This document shows, piece by piece, positions 51,086-58,882 of a DNA stretch of 64,000 nt. Position 1 is the first letter of the stretch; the number at the start of each line of letters is the position of its first letter. A program made the position numbers and the translations under genes. The notes beneath the pieces were generated by a model. It worked only from the letters and a program-made list of their open reading frames with translations, was not told the origin of the DNA and did no database searches. Where the stretch lies: contig NZ_CP083911.1 of the NCBI RefSeq assembly GCF_020162115.1, positions 2,542,001 to 2,606,000 of the forward strand, read 5' to 3'. This stretch comes from Tepidimonas taiwanensis (GTDB lineage: Bacteria; Pseudomonadota; Gammaproteobacteria; Burkholderiales; Burkholderiaceae_C).

Positions 51086-52491
51086 GCGCGTGGATGGGGG
51101 GATCCGTGACGGCGACCACCTCCCTGCACATTCCGGCCGCGCTGCTGGCCGAGGCCGAGGCGGCGGCCAGCGGCGTCATCGCGCCCTTGGAGCGCGCGGT
51201 GTTCGACGCCGCCCCGGACGGCATCGCCGTCGTCGACGAGACGGCGACCCTCGTGCGGGTCAACCCGGCGCTGGTGCGCATGGCGGGCTATCCCGACGCG
51301 GCGGCGTTGGTGGGGCAGCCGCTGGACGTGCTGCTGCCGTCCGCCGCGCGCGGCGCGCACGCGGCGTGGGTGCGGCGGTTTTTTGCGCACCCGCAGCCGC
51401 GGCCGATGGGGCGCGTGCGCGATTTGGCGTTGCGCCGTGCCGACGGCAGCGAACTGCCGGTCGACATCGCGCTGGGCCTGTGCGTGTGCGACGGGCGGCC
51501 GTGTGCGGTGGCGTTCGTGCGCGACGTGACCGAGTCGCGGGCGCTGATCGAACGGCTGCAGCACCTGGCCGCGCACGACCCGCTCACCGGGCTGGCGAAC
51601 CGTGCGCAGTTGCGCTCGCAGGCGTGTCTGGCCGCCGCCGCAGCGCGCCGGCACGGGCACACCGCGGCGCTGCTGTTGCTGGACCTGGACGACTTCAAGG
51701 GGATCAACGACACCCACGGCCACCCGGTGGGGGACCGGGTGCTGCAGGTGGTCGCCGAACGCCTGCGCGAGGCCGTGCGCACCGACGACGTGGTCGCGCG
51801 GCTGGGCGGGGACGAGTTTGCGGTGCTGTTGCCCTACGTCGAATCGCCGGTCGACGCGCTGCGCGTCGCGGACAAGCTGCTCATCGCGCTGGGGCGCCCG
51901 GTGCGGGTGGAGGGGCTGGAGCTGGCCATCGGGGCCTCGGTCGGCGTGGCCTGCTGCCCGCAGGACGCACAGGACGCCGACGCCCTGTTGCGCGCTGCCG
52001 ACCTGGCGCTGTACGCGGCCAAAGGCGGCGGGCGTCAGCAGCCCGCGCGCTACGCGCCGGCGCTGGCGCAGGCGATGGACGAGCGCGCGCGGCTGGCGGA
52101 GCGGCTGCGGCAGGCGCTGCGCCACGGCGGGCTGGCGCTGCACTACCAGCCGCAGGTGGACGTGCGCACGGGGGCCGTGGTGGGGGTGGAGGCGCTGCTG
52201 CGCTGGACCGACGCCGAGCTGGGCGCGGTGCCGCCGGCGCGCTTCATCCCGGTGGCGGAGGCGTCGGGGCTGATCCTGCCGCTGGGTGACTGGGTGTTGC
52301 ACGAGGCGTGCCGCCAGGCCCGCGCCTGGGCCGATCAGGGGCTGCGCCTGCGGGTGGCGGTCAACCTGTCGCCGGCGCAGTTCCGGCAGCCCGGTCTGGT
52401 GGCGCAGGTGCGCGAGCTGCTGCGGGCGCACGGCGTCGCCCCCGACGCGCTGGAACTGGAGATCACGGAGTCGCCCCTGAAATATTCATAA
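51082..52491 (+). pseudogene. PAS-GGDEF-EAL protein, 5' part, truncated by an insertion sequence
   Basis: Codes for PAS (about 45-155), an intact GGDEF domain (about 170-330; RLGGDEFAVLL, with inhibitory-site RTDD five residues before GGDEF) and the first part of an EAL domain (GVEALLRWTD, VNLSPAQFRQPG). The frame enters the insertion sequence after ELEITES and stops at TAA after PLKYS. The missing part includes the DDFGTG motif, so phosphodiesterase activity must be lost, while cyclase activity could remain. It is translationally coupled to the Aer-like receptor. Its 3' half continues at 54097. Confidence 0.88.
52475..52489 (+). repeat. Left terminal inverted repeat of the insertion sequence
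   Basis: CCCTGAAATATTCAT; 14 of 15 bases match the right end read on the opposite strand. Confidence 0.85.
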
Positions 52492-52582
52492 CAGCATGAT
52501 TTTTCTTGTGTTATTGTCTGTTTGCGAGTACAATTTCCCCCAGATTTGATGGTCTGATGCGCCGTTTTCTGGGAGTTTTGCG

Positions 52583-54079
52583 ATGTTTGCCTGCCCCGCC
52601 ACCGAGGACTTCTTCCGCGCCCGGCTCGATCAGATGATCGACCTGCGCCATCCGCTGGCGGTGTTGTCCTCACGCATGCCGTGGCAGGAGTTGGAAGCAA
52701 GGCTGTCGCACCTGTTCATGCGCAAAGCGCGCGCAGGTGTCGCGATGCCCGATCTGGACCTCTTTGGCGAATCTCCGGTGCGCGCAGCTCGGGCGTCCAA
52801 CGCAGGCCGACCCCGCGTGCCGCTGCGCGTGATGATCGCGCTGCTGTATCTGAAGCACGCCTTCAACGAGTCGGACGAAGGGGTGGTCGAGCGCTGGGGC
52901 GAAACCCCCACATGGCAGTTCTTCTCGGGGCGGGCGTACTTTGAACATCGCCGGCCGTGCGACGCCACGACGCTGGTGAAGTTTCGCCGGCTGCTGGGCG
53001 AAGAAGGCGTGGAAGAACTCTTGGCGCAGACCATCAACGTGGCGGTGGAAACCGGACTCATCAAGCCGCAGGAACTCAAGCGCGTGGTGGTGGACACCAC
53101 CGTACAACCCAAGGCGGTGGCGCACCCCACCGACAGCCGGCTGCTGGAGACGGCACGCACCAAGCTGGTGGAGGCGGCCAAGGCCGCCGGCATCGCCTTG
53201 AAGCAGACCTTTGCCAAGGAAGGCAAGGAGCTGGCCCGCAAGGCAGGACGCTATGCGCACGCGCGGCAGTTTGCGCGCATGCGCCGGGTCATCAAGCGCC
53301 AGCGCACGATCGTGGCCAGGCTGCAGCGCGAGATCGAGCGCAAGGCCAGCCGCCTGGGGCAGGCCATCCAGAGTGCTCTTGGCCACACCCTCAACAAGGC
53401 GGCGCGTCTGGTGGCGCAGACTGCCAACCGAAAGACCGCCGACGGGACTCGAAAGCTCTACGCCTGGCACGCGCCGGAGGTGGAGTGCATCAACAAGGGC
53501 AAGGCCCGCTGCCCTTACGAGTTCGGCGTCAAGGTCGGCATTGCCAGCACCCTGAAGCACAGCCTCATCGTCGCAGCCCGGGCCTTCCATGGCAACCCCT
53601 ACGACGGGCACACGCTGCAAGCGCAGCTGGAGCAGGCCACGATCCTGATGCAGGACACTGGCATCAAGCCCAGCACAGCGTTTGCCGATCTGGGCTACCG
53701 CGGGGTGGAAGCCGACATTGCGGATGTGCGCCTGGTGCACCGCGGCAAGATCAAGCGCCTCACGCAGCAGGAGCGCAAGCTGCTCAAGCGCCGCCAGGCC
53801 ATCGAGCCGGTCATCGGGCACTTGAAGCAGGATCACCGCATGGACAGGTGCCACCTCAAGGGCGAGCAGGGTGACCGGCTGCACGCGGTGCTGTGCGCGG
53901 CGGGCTACAACATCCGCTGGCTGCTGCGCATGATCACGAAGAAGGGCGTGCCCTTCTTGAGGCGAGCTTTTTTGCGCCTCATTGCGGCCGTGCGCCTCAT
54001 CGGCCGGTGGCTCGCCCAGCGGCGGCCAACCGAGTCCAGTGGCGCCAACCCTGCCCAGCTGCGGCTAAGGGCGGCGTGA
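52583..54079 (+). CDS. DDE transposase of the IS5/IS1182 group
   Basis: A 498-residue transposase. N-terminal dimer/DNA-binding part (IDLRHPLAVLSSRMPW, RVPLRVMIALLYLKHAFNESDE), a catalytic domain with first Asp in VVVDTTVQPKAVAHPTDSRLL, second Asp in TAFADLGYRGVEAD and Glu in RRQAIEPVIGHLKQDHRMDR (E-x6-K). Length and motifs look complete, and the inverted repeats are well preserved, so the element may still be active. It ends 17 bases before the right end. The exact ISfinder family needs a search. Confidence 0.9.
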   Translation: MFACPATEDFFRARLDQMIDLRHPLAVLSSRMPWQELEARLSHLFMRKARAGVAMPDLDLFGESPVRAARASNAGRPRVPLRVMIALLYLKHAFNESDEGVVERWGETPTWQFFSGRAYFEHRRPCDATTLVKFRRLLGEEGVEELLAQTINVAVETGLIKPQELKRVVVDTTVQPKAVAHPTDSRLLETARTKLVEAAKAAGIALKQTFAKEGKELARKAGRYAHARQFARMRRVIKRQRTIVARLQREIERKASRLGQAIQSALGHTLNKAARLVAQTANRKTADGTRKLYAWHAPEVECINKGKARCPYEFGVKVGIASTLKHSLIVAARAFHGNPYDGHTLQAQLEQATILMQDTGIKPSTAFADLGYRGVEADIADVRLVHRGKIKRLTQQERKLLKRRQAIEPVIGHLKQDHRMDRCHLKGEQGDRLHAVLCAAGYNIRWLLRMITKKGVPFLRRAFLRLIAAVRLIGRWLAQRRPTESSGANPAQLRLRAA

Positions 54080-54081
54080 AA

Positions 54082-54096
54082 ATGAATTTTTCAGGG
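54082..54096 (-). repeat. Right terminal inverted repeat of the insertion sequence
   Basis: Reverse complement CCCTGAAAAATTCAT; one mismatch to the left end. Confidence 0.85.
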
Positions 54097-54498
54097 ACGA
54101 CCACGGAATCGCAGGCGATGGCCGACGCCGACCAGGCGCGGCGCACGCTCACCGCGCTCGCGGACCTGGGTGTTGCGGTCGCACTGGATGACTTCGGCAC
54201 CGGGCACTCGTCGCTGGCGCTGCTCAAGGCGCTGCCGGTGCAGCGGCTCAAGATCGACCGCAGCTTCGTGCGCGACATCCCGCACGACAACACCGACACC
54301 GTGCTGGTGCGCGGGGCGCTGGCGCTGGCGCGCACGCTGCGGCGCGAGGTGGTCGCCGAAGGCGTGGAGACCGCGGAGCAGCTCGCCTTCCTGCGCCGCT
54401 GCCGCTGCCCGGTCTATCAGGGCTGGCTGTTCGCGCCGGCGCTGCCGGCCAACGATGTGTTCGAGCGCGTTGCCTCGTCCGGCGGCCACTCGGCGTAG
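54097..54498 (+). pseudogene. EAL domain 3' part of the disrupted GGDEF-EAL gene
   Basis: In the original frame it reads TTESQAMADADQARRTL, then LALDDFGTGHSSL-like ALDDFGTGHSSLALLKALPVQRLKIDRSFVRDI and VVAEGVETAEQLAFL, the catalytic second half of an EAL phosphodiesterase. Joined to the 5' part at ITES it restores a normal EAL domain with no lost residues, so only the insertion inactivates it. Its last 82 bases overlap the 3' end of the convergent cyclase gene. There is no start of its own. Confidence 0.88.
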
Positions 54499-56420
54499 CG
54501 GTTGCGGCCGCCGTGCTTGGCGGCATACATCGCCTCGTCGGCACGCTGCAGCAGCGCGTCTGGGCCCGGCGCGCCGTCCTGCGGAAAATAGGCGATGCCG
54601 ATGCTCGCCGACACGCGCAGCGCACCGGCGGCGTCCTCCACCGGCGTGGACGCGGCCTGCAGCAGCCGCTGCACGGTCGGCAGCGCGTCGGCCGGGCGGA
54701 TCAGATCCGGCAGCAGGAAGACGAATTCGTCCCCGCCCAGCCGTGCGGCCGTGTCGCCCTCGCGGATGAGCGCGCGGAAGCGCTGCGCCAGCGTCACCAG
54801 CAGCCGGTCGCCGGCGGCGTGGCCATACGTGTCGTTGACCGCCTTGAAGCCGTCCAGGTCCAGCATCACGACCGCGAGTACGTGGCCGTGCCGCTGCGCC
54901 TGGGCGATGGCCTGTTGCAAGCGGTCGATCAGCAGCACGCGGTTGCCCAGGCCCGTCAACGGGTCGTACAGCGCCGCGCGCTGCAGGTGTTCCTCGCCCA
55001 GGCGCCGGGCGGTGACGTCGTGGAAGATGCCGACGTAGCCCAACAGGGCACCGTCGGCGCTGCGCAAGGCGCTGATTGACATCCAGTTCGCCATCAGCGA
55101 GCCATCGCGTCGCCGGTTCCACACGTCGCCGCTCCAGAAGCCGTCGTTGCGCAGGCTGTGCCACATCGCGGCGAAGAACGCCCGGTCGTGCCGGCCGGAG
55201 GCGAGCAGCGCCGGCGTGCGGCCGAGCACCTCGTCGGTCGCGTAGCCGGTGAGGCGGCAGAACGCCTCGTTGACGCGCACGATGCGCCCCTCCGGATCGG
55301 TGACGACGATCGCGTCCTGCGTGTGGCGAAACACCTGTTCCGCGAGCGCCTGCGTCTCCTGCTCGTGGCGCTGCTGCGACACGTCCAGCCAGACGCCGAC
55401 CAGCCGCGCGGCATGGCCGGCGGCGTCGCGCTCGCTGATCTGGCCGCGCAGCAGCACCCAGACCCAGTGGCCGTCGCGGTGGCGCAGCCGCACCTCGCAC
55501 GACAGCAGCTCGGCGTTGCCCGCCAGGTGAGCGGCCCAGGCGTGCTCGAACCGGGTGCGATCCTGCGGGTGCAGCAGCGCCAGCCACGCGGGGGTATCCA
55601 GCCGCGGCAGCGTGGCCGCGTTGTGGCCCAGGCTTTGCAGCGCCGCCGCGTTGAGCTGGAGCTCGTCGCGGCGCAGGTCCCACTCCCACGTGCCGGTGGC
55701 CCCGCCGCGCAACGCCATCGCCAGCGTCGAGAGGCGCTGCAGCTGGTGGTGGGCCTGTTGCAGGGCGGCGTGCTGCGCGCGCTCGGCGGCTTCGGCCTGC
55801 TCGGCGGCATGGGTCAGCCGCCGCTGGCGCCACAGCAGCGCCCCCAGCAGCGCCGCGGTGATCGCCGTCAGCGTCAGCAGCGCCCCACCGAGCAGCAGGC
55901 GTCGGCGGTGGGTGGCCTCCAGTTGCGCGCGCTGCACGGCCAGCGCCTGCGCCATGTTTTCGTGCGCGCGCCACGTTTCGTGCGCCGTCGTCGACGGGCC
56001 GCTCAGGTCCTGGATGATGGACAGCTGCCGTGTCAGCCCGTCGACCGTGTACGGGGTCGAGTGGACCGCGACCAGGTGGACCGACCCATCGGCCAGCCGG
56101 TGCGGAAAGATGAAAAACGCACGCTCTTCGAGCGCGGCGCGCTGGCGCTCCGCCTGCACCCGCTCGACATCCAGCACGTTGATATCCTGGATGCGCATTT
56201 GCCGCAGCAGCGGCACGGACCAGCCGTAAAAGCGCGCGGCCGCGGCGTTGGCATCCAGAATGTGGCCGCTGTCGGGGTCGATCCAGAGCATCGGCGCCGC
56301 GTGGCGCTCGAACAGCGCCTGCGCCGACAACGACGCGGTCGACGCCGGCAGATCCACGGGCTGGGCGACGGCGGAGCCGACCAAGGCGCCCAGCAGCACA
56401 GCGCGGAGCAGCCAGCGCAT
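54417..56420 (-). CDS. Membrane PAS-PAS-PAS diguanylate cyclase
   Basis: A 667-residue protein. Signal/anchor (about 3-20), a periplasmic or N-terminal PAS-like domain (about 35-145: ANAAAARFYGWS), TM (about 172-195), coiled-coil, PAS (about 230-345), PAS (about 350-470: DAIVVTDPEGRIVRVNEAFCRLTGY), and a GGDEF domain (about 480-640) with RLGGDEFVFLLPD and an inhibitory-site REGD five residues before. It should make c-di-GMP under product inhibition. The last 20 or so residues after RYAEW lie antisense to the EAL fragment. Confidence 0.9.
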   Translation of the reverse strand: MRWLLRAVLLGALVGSAVAQPVDLPASTASLSAQALFERHAAPMLWIDPDSGHILDANAAAARFYGWSVPLLRQMRIQDINVLDVERVQAERQRAALEERAFFIFPHRLADGSVHLVAVHSTPYTVDGLTRQLSIIQDLSGPSTTAHETWRAHENMAQALAVQRAQLEATHRRRLLLGGALLTLTAITAALLGALLWRQRRLTHAAEQAEAAERAQHAALQQAHHQLQRLSTLAMALRGGATGTWEWDLRRDELQLNAAALQSLGHNAATLPRLDTPAWLALLHPQDRTRFEHAWAAHLAGNAELLSCEVRLRHRDGHWVWVLLRGQISERDAAGHAARLVGVWLDVSQQRHEQETQALAEQVFRHTQDAIVVTDPEGRIVRVNEAFCRLTGYATDEVLGRTPALLASGRHDRAFFAAMWHSLRNDGFWSGDVWNRRRDGSLMANWMSISALRSADGALLGYVGIFHDVTARRLGEEHLQRAALYDPLTGLGNRVLLIDRLQQAIAQAQRHGHVLAVVMLDLDGFKAVNDTYGHAAGDRLLVTLAQRFRALIREGDTAARLGGDEFVFLLPDLIRPADALPTVQRLLQAASTPVEDAAGALRVSASIGIAYFPQDGAPGPDALLQRADEAMYAAKHGGRNRYAEWPPDEATRSNTSLAGSAGANSQP

Positions 56421-56488
56421 CAGATGCGCCTACGCTTTGTACCGTTGCATTCCCAAACCGGGCGCGTCATGCCCGCCCGGCGGGCGGC

Positions 56489-56686
56489 TCACTCGCCGGT
56501 GCGCGTCTTGCAGGTGTTGATGCCGAAGATCGCGTACGGCGGACACCAGCCGATCAGCCCGGTGGCCAGCGGCACGACGCCGATCCAGCCCCACACGCCC
56601 ACCGCGCCGGTGGCAGCGGCGATGATCAGGGCCAGGCCAATCACGATGCGCAGGATGCGGTCGATGCCGCCGACGTTGCGGGTCAT
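56489..56686 (-). CDS. DUF2892 (YgaP-type) inner-membrane protein
   Basis: A 65-residue protein with MTRNVGGIDRILRIVIGLALI at the N-terminus, two membrane segments and a conserved WCPPYAIFGINTCKT tail, which is the DUF2892/YgaP membrane-domain pattern. In some proteins this domain is fused to rhodanese. Function unknown; possibly sulfur or thiol linked. Confidence 0.9.
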   Translation of the reverse strand: MTRNVGGIDRILRIVIGLALIIAAATGAVGVWGWIGVVPLATGLIGWCPPYAIFGINTCKTRTGE

Positions 56687-56869
56687 GGTGCTACTCCTTG
56701 GGTGTGTTATCCGCGAGTGAACGAGTAAAGACGCGTTGAAGATACCTCCGACTGTATCCTGTTCCGTTGACCTGCAGCAAGGGGGGTGCAGAGAGCAGGG
56801 GCTGCGGCTTTTCGATGACGCGCCGATACCACGGTAGTGAGGGAGTGGTTTGCGATGTGTTCTCGTGAC
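56687..56869. other. Intergenic gap left of the YkgJ-type gene
   Basis: About 180 bases. I see no gene, tRNA or clear terminator. A parS-like site begins at its right edge. Confidence 0.4.
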
Positions 56870-56885
56870 GGTTTCACGTGGAACA
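56870..56885 (+). promoter_or_regulatory. parS: parS-like site 1
   Basis: GGTTTCACGTGGAACA; differs from the consensus TGTTTCACGTGAAACA at two positions. It overlaps the 3' end of the YkgJ-type gene. ParB binds such sites to organise origin segregation. Confidence 0.75.
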
Positions 56886-57164
56886 TCGCGCGGGGTCTTC
56901 GGACCGGGGGTGGGTGGCGTGCTCCAGCGCGGTCAGCCACGCCAGCGCCTGTGCCGGGTGGTCGCCGCACATTTCCGAGCTCGGTGACAGCGAGCGGCAC
57001 ACCGCCGGCCGTTCCGGTCGACCGAACAGCCGGCAGCGCCGGTCGTCGTCCAGGTGCGGGCAAGGTACACCCGCCGGTTTGCCGTGCGGCAGGCCCGGCA
57101 TCGGGCTGCTGATCGACGGGGCGATGCAACAGGCGCCGCACCCGGGCCGGCAGGACAGGGTCAT
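56874..57164 (-). CDS. YkgJ-family cysteine cluster protein
   Basis: A 96-residue protein with the CxxxCxxCC-like pattern SCRPGCGACCIAP at the N-terminus and later Cys residues (GVPCPHL, RCRLFGRPERPAVCRSL), a zinc/iron-chelate binding family. Function is unknown. Its ATG overlaps the stop of the AAA ATPase gene (ATGA), so it is translationally coupled to it. The 3' end carries a parS-like site. Confidence 0.85.
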   Translation of the reverse strand: MTLSCRPGCGACCIAPSISSPMPGLPHGKPAGVPCPHLDDDRRCRLFGRPERPAVCRSLSPSSEMCGDHPAQALAWLTALEHATHPRSEDPARCST

Positions 57165-58726
57165 GCGTGGCGACCGTCGGCCAGGGGCTCGACGTCCCAG
57201 CCGACGATATTGCGCAATTCCGCGCTGAACTCGATGCCGAGCAGGTAGATGGGGCGGCCGTCCGCGCGGTACTTGTCGGCGTAGCCGCGGGCCTTCAGTT
57301 GCGCGATGGCTTCGCCCGTGGGGGTGGTCCCCTCGACACGCTTGAACTCGATGACGACGATGGCGTTGTCGAGCTTGAGCGTGAGGTCGATTCGGCCCTG
57401 GTTGGTGACGTCCTCGGGCGTCAGGTCCAGGCCGAGACTCGCGATGTGCGAGTAGAAGACACTCGCCCAGTAGCCCTCGTACTGCGTGATGGGGTTGTTG
57501 CGGTACCAATCGACGGGGATGGAGGCGTAGAGGCTCTCGAAGTGGGTCTTGAGGCCCTCGAAGTCCATCGCCATGAGCAAGTCGAACAGCCGGCTGGTAC
57601 GCAGCCCCAGCTCGATGGTCTCCGGCGCGATGGCCGCCAGCAGCGATTCGTTGAGCGCGGCTTCCACCTCCAGGTTCGGGTAGCCGAGCCGATACTCCGT
57701 GCGTGCCCCGGTGCGGCGGTGACCCTGAATCGTCAGATAACCCGTCTGCCACAGAATCGCCTCGGTCGCGATGTGTTCGACGTCAAAGGCGTTGAGCAAC
57801 TGCTCGCTGGCAATGAGCGCGTCGAGCTGCGGCGTGAACGTGTGGCGTTTGGCGAGCAGCTCAATCAGAAATGTCGGCGTTCCCGTCTCGAACCACCAGG
57901 CGCGAAAGAGCCGTTCCTGAAAGAGCAGCAGCACATCGAACGGGTTGTAGACGCGCTCGCCCAGCCACCCATAGCCGTTGTACCAGCGCCGAATCTCCTC
58001 GCGGTCGAGTCCTTCGAGTTCCGGGGCGAAGACGGTGTCGATGTCCGCGTCCGTGTAGCCGCAGATGGCCGAGTACTCGGGGCTGAGCGTGATGTCGCGC
58101 AGGTTGTTCAGCCCCGAGAAGATGGAGACCTTGCTGAACTTGGAGACACCGGTTAAGAACACGAAGCGCAGGTGCGCGTCCTGGTCCTTGAGGACGGAGT
58201 AGAGGTTCCGCAGGCCCTCGCGCATCGCAGCGGCCACCGCCTTGTCGCCGAGGTTGTCCAGAATCGGCTTGTCGTACTCGTCGACGAGCACCACGGCGCG
58301 CTGGCCATGCCGCACCACCGCGGCTTGGATGAGCGCGCGAAAGCGCAGGTGACTATCGGCGGCATCGGCGAGCATCACGCCCAGGCGCTGGGCATTGCCT
58401 TCGAGTTCGGCGGCGATGTGGGCTTCGAGCGCCTCGCGAGTTTCCAACCGTCCAGCGGCGAAGCTGATGCGGATAACGGGGTAGCGCACCGACCAGTCCC
58501 AGTGGTGTTCGGCGTAGAGCCCCTCGAAGAGCGCTCGGTTGCCCGCGAACAGCTCCGCGAGCGTATCCAGAAACAGGCTTTTGCCAAAGCGGCGGGGGCG
58601 CGAGAGGAAGTAGTGCGTGCCCTGCTCGACGAGCCGAATGGCATACGGCGTCTTGTCGACGTAGTAACAGCCTTCTTCGCGGATTTTGCGGAAGGTCTGG
58701 ATGCCGATGGGGAGCTTGCGGCGCAT
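57161..58726 (-). CDS. AAA-ATPase-like protein with C-terminal PDDEXK nuclease-like domain
   Basis: A 521-residue protein. The start RRKLPIGIQTFRKIREEGCYYVDKTPYAIRL-type N-terminus is the hallmark of the AAA-ATPase_like family (PF09820), with P-loop SRPRRFGKSLFLDTL and Walker B AVVLVDEYDKPILD. The C-terminal domain (about 390-520) has NQGRIDLTLKLDNAIVVIEFKRVEG (D...ExK), the PDDEXK_9 pattern. Families of this type are abundant, often multicopy and uncharacterised. I chose the internal ATG at MRRKLPIG, as the upstream extension is not family-like. It is divergent from mnmG. Confidence 0.85.
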   Translation of the reverse strand: MRRKLPIGIQTFRKIREEGCYYVDKTPYAIRLVEQGTHYFLSRPRRFGKSLFLDTLAELFAGNRALFEGLYAEHHWDWSVRYPVIRISFAAGRLETREALEAHIAAELEGNAQRLGVMLADAADSHLRFRALIQAAVVRHGQRAVVLVDEYDKPILDNLGDKAVAAAMREGLRNLYSVLKDQDAHLRFVFLTGVSKFSKVSIFSGLNNLRDITLSPEYSAICGYTDADIDTVFAPELEGLDREEIRRWYNGYGWLGERVYNPFDVLLLFQERLFRAWWFETGTPTFLIELLAKRHTFTPQLDALIASEQLLNAFDVEHIATEAILWQTGYLTIQGHRRTGARTEYRLGYPNLEVEAALNESLLAAIAPETIELGLRTSRLFDLLMAMDFEGLKTHFESLYASIPVDWYRNNPITQYEGYWASVFYSHIASLGLDLTPEDVTNQGRIDLTLKLDNAIVVIEFKRVEGTTPTGEAIAQLKARGYADKYRADGRPIYLLGIEFSAELRNIVGWDVEPLADGRHA

Positions 58727-58882
58727 GCGGACATTGTGGCAGAAGGCCCGTGATGGCGGGGTAACCGCCGCGCCGGGTGCACGGGTGCGGCGAACGTGGG
58801 ACAATTCGCGCCTCTCGTTTTGTCATGGGCGGGGCCGGGCCGGTGTGGGGTCGCGGCCCGTCGTCGTTGGAGCGCCGTATCC

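Larger units (their letters stand above)
52475..54096 (+). mobile_element. 1.62-kb insertion sequence, IS5/IS1182-type
   Basis: Bounded by 15-bp inverted repeats with 14 matches: CCCTGAAATATTCAT (52475-52489) and, on the other strand, CCCTGAAAAATTCAT (54082-54096). It carries one transposase gene in the same direction as the host gene. It splits the EAL domain of the GGDEF-EAL gene. Flanks carry an imperfect 14-bp direct repeat (52461-52474 and 54099-54112, two differences) rather than a clean target duplication. Confidence 0.88.
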
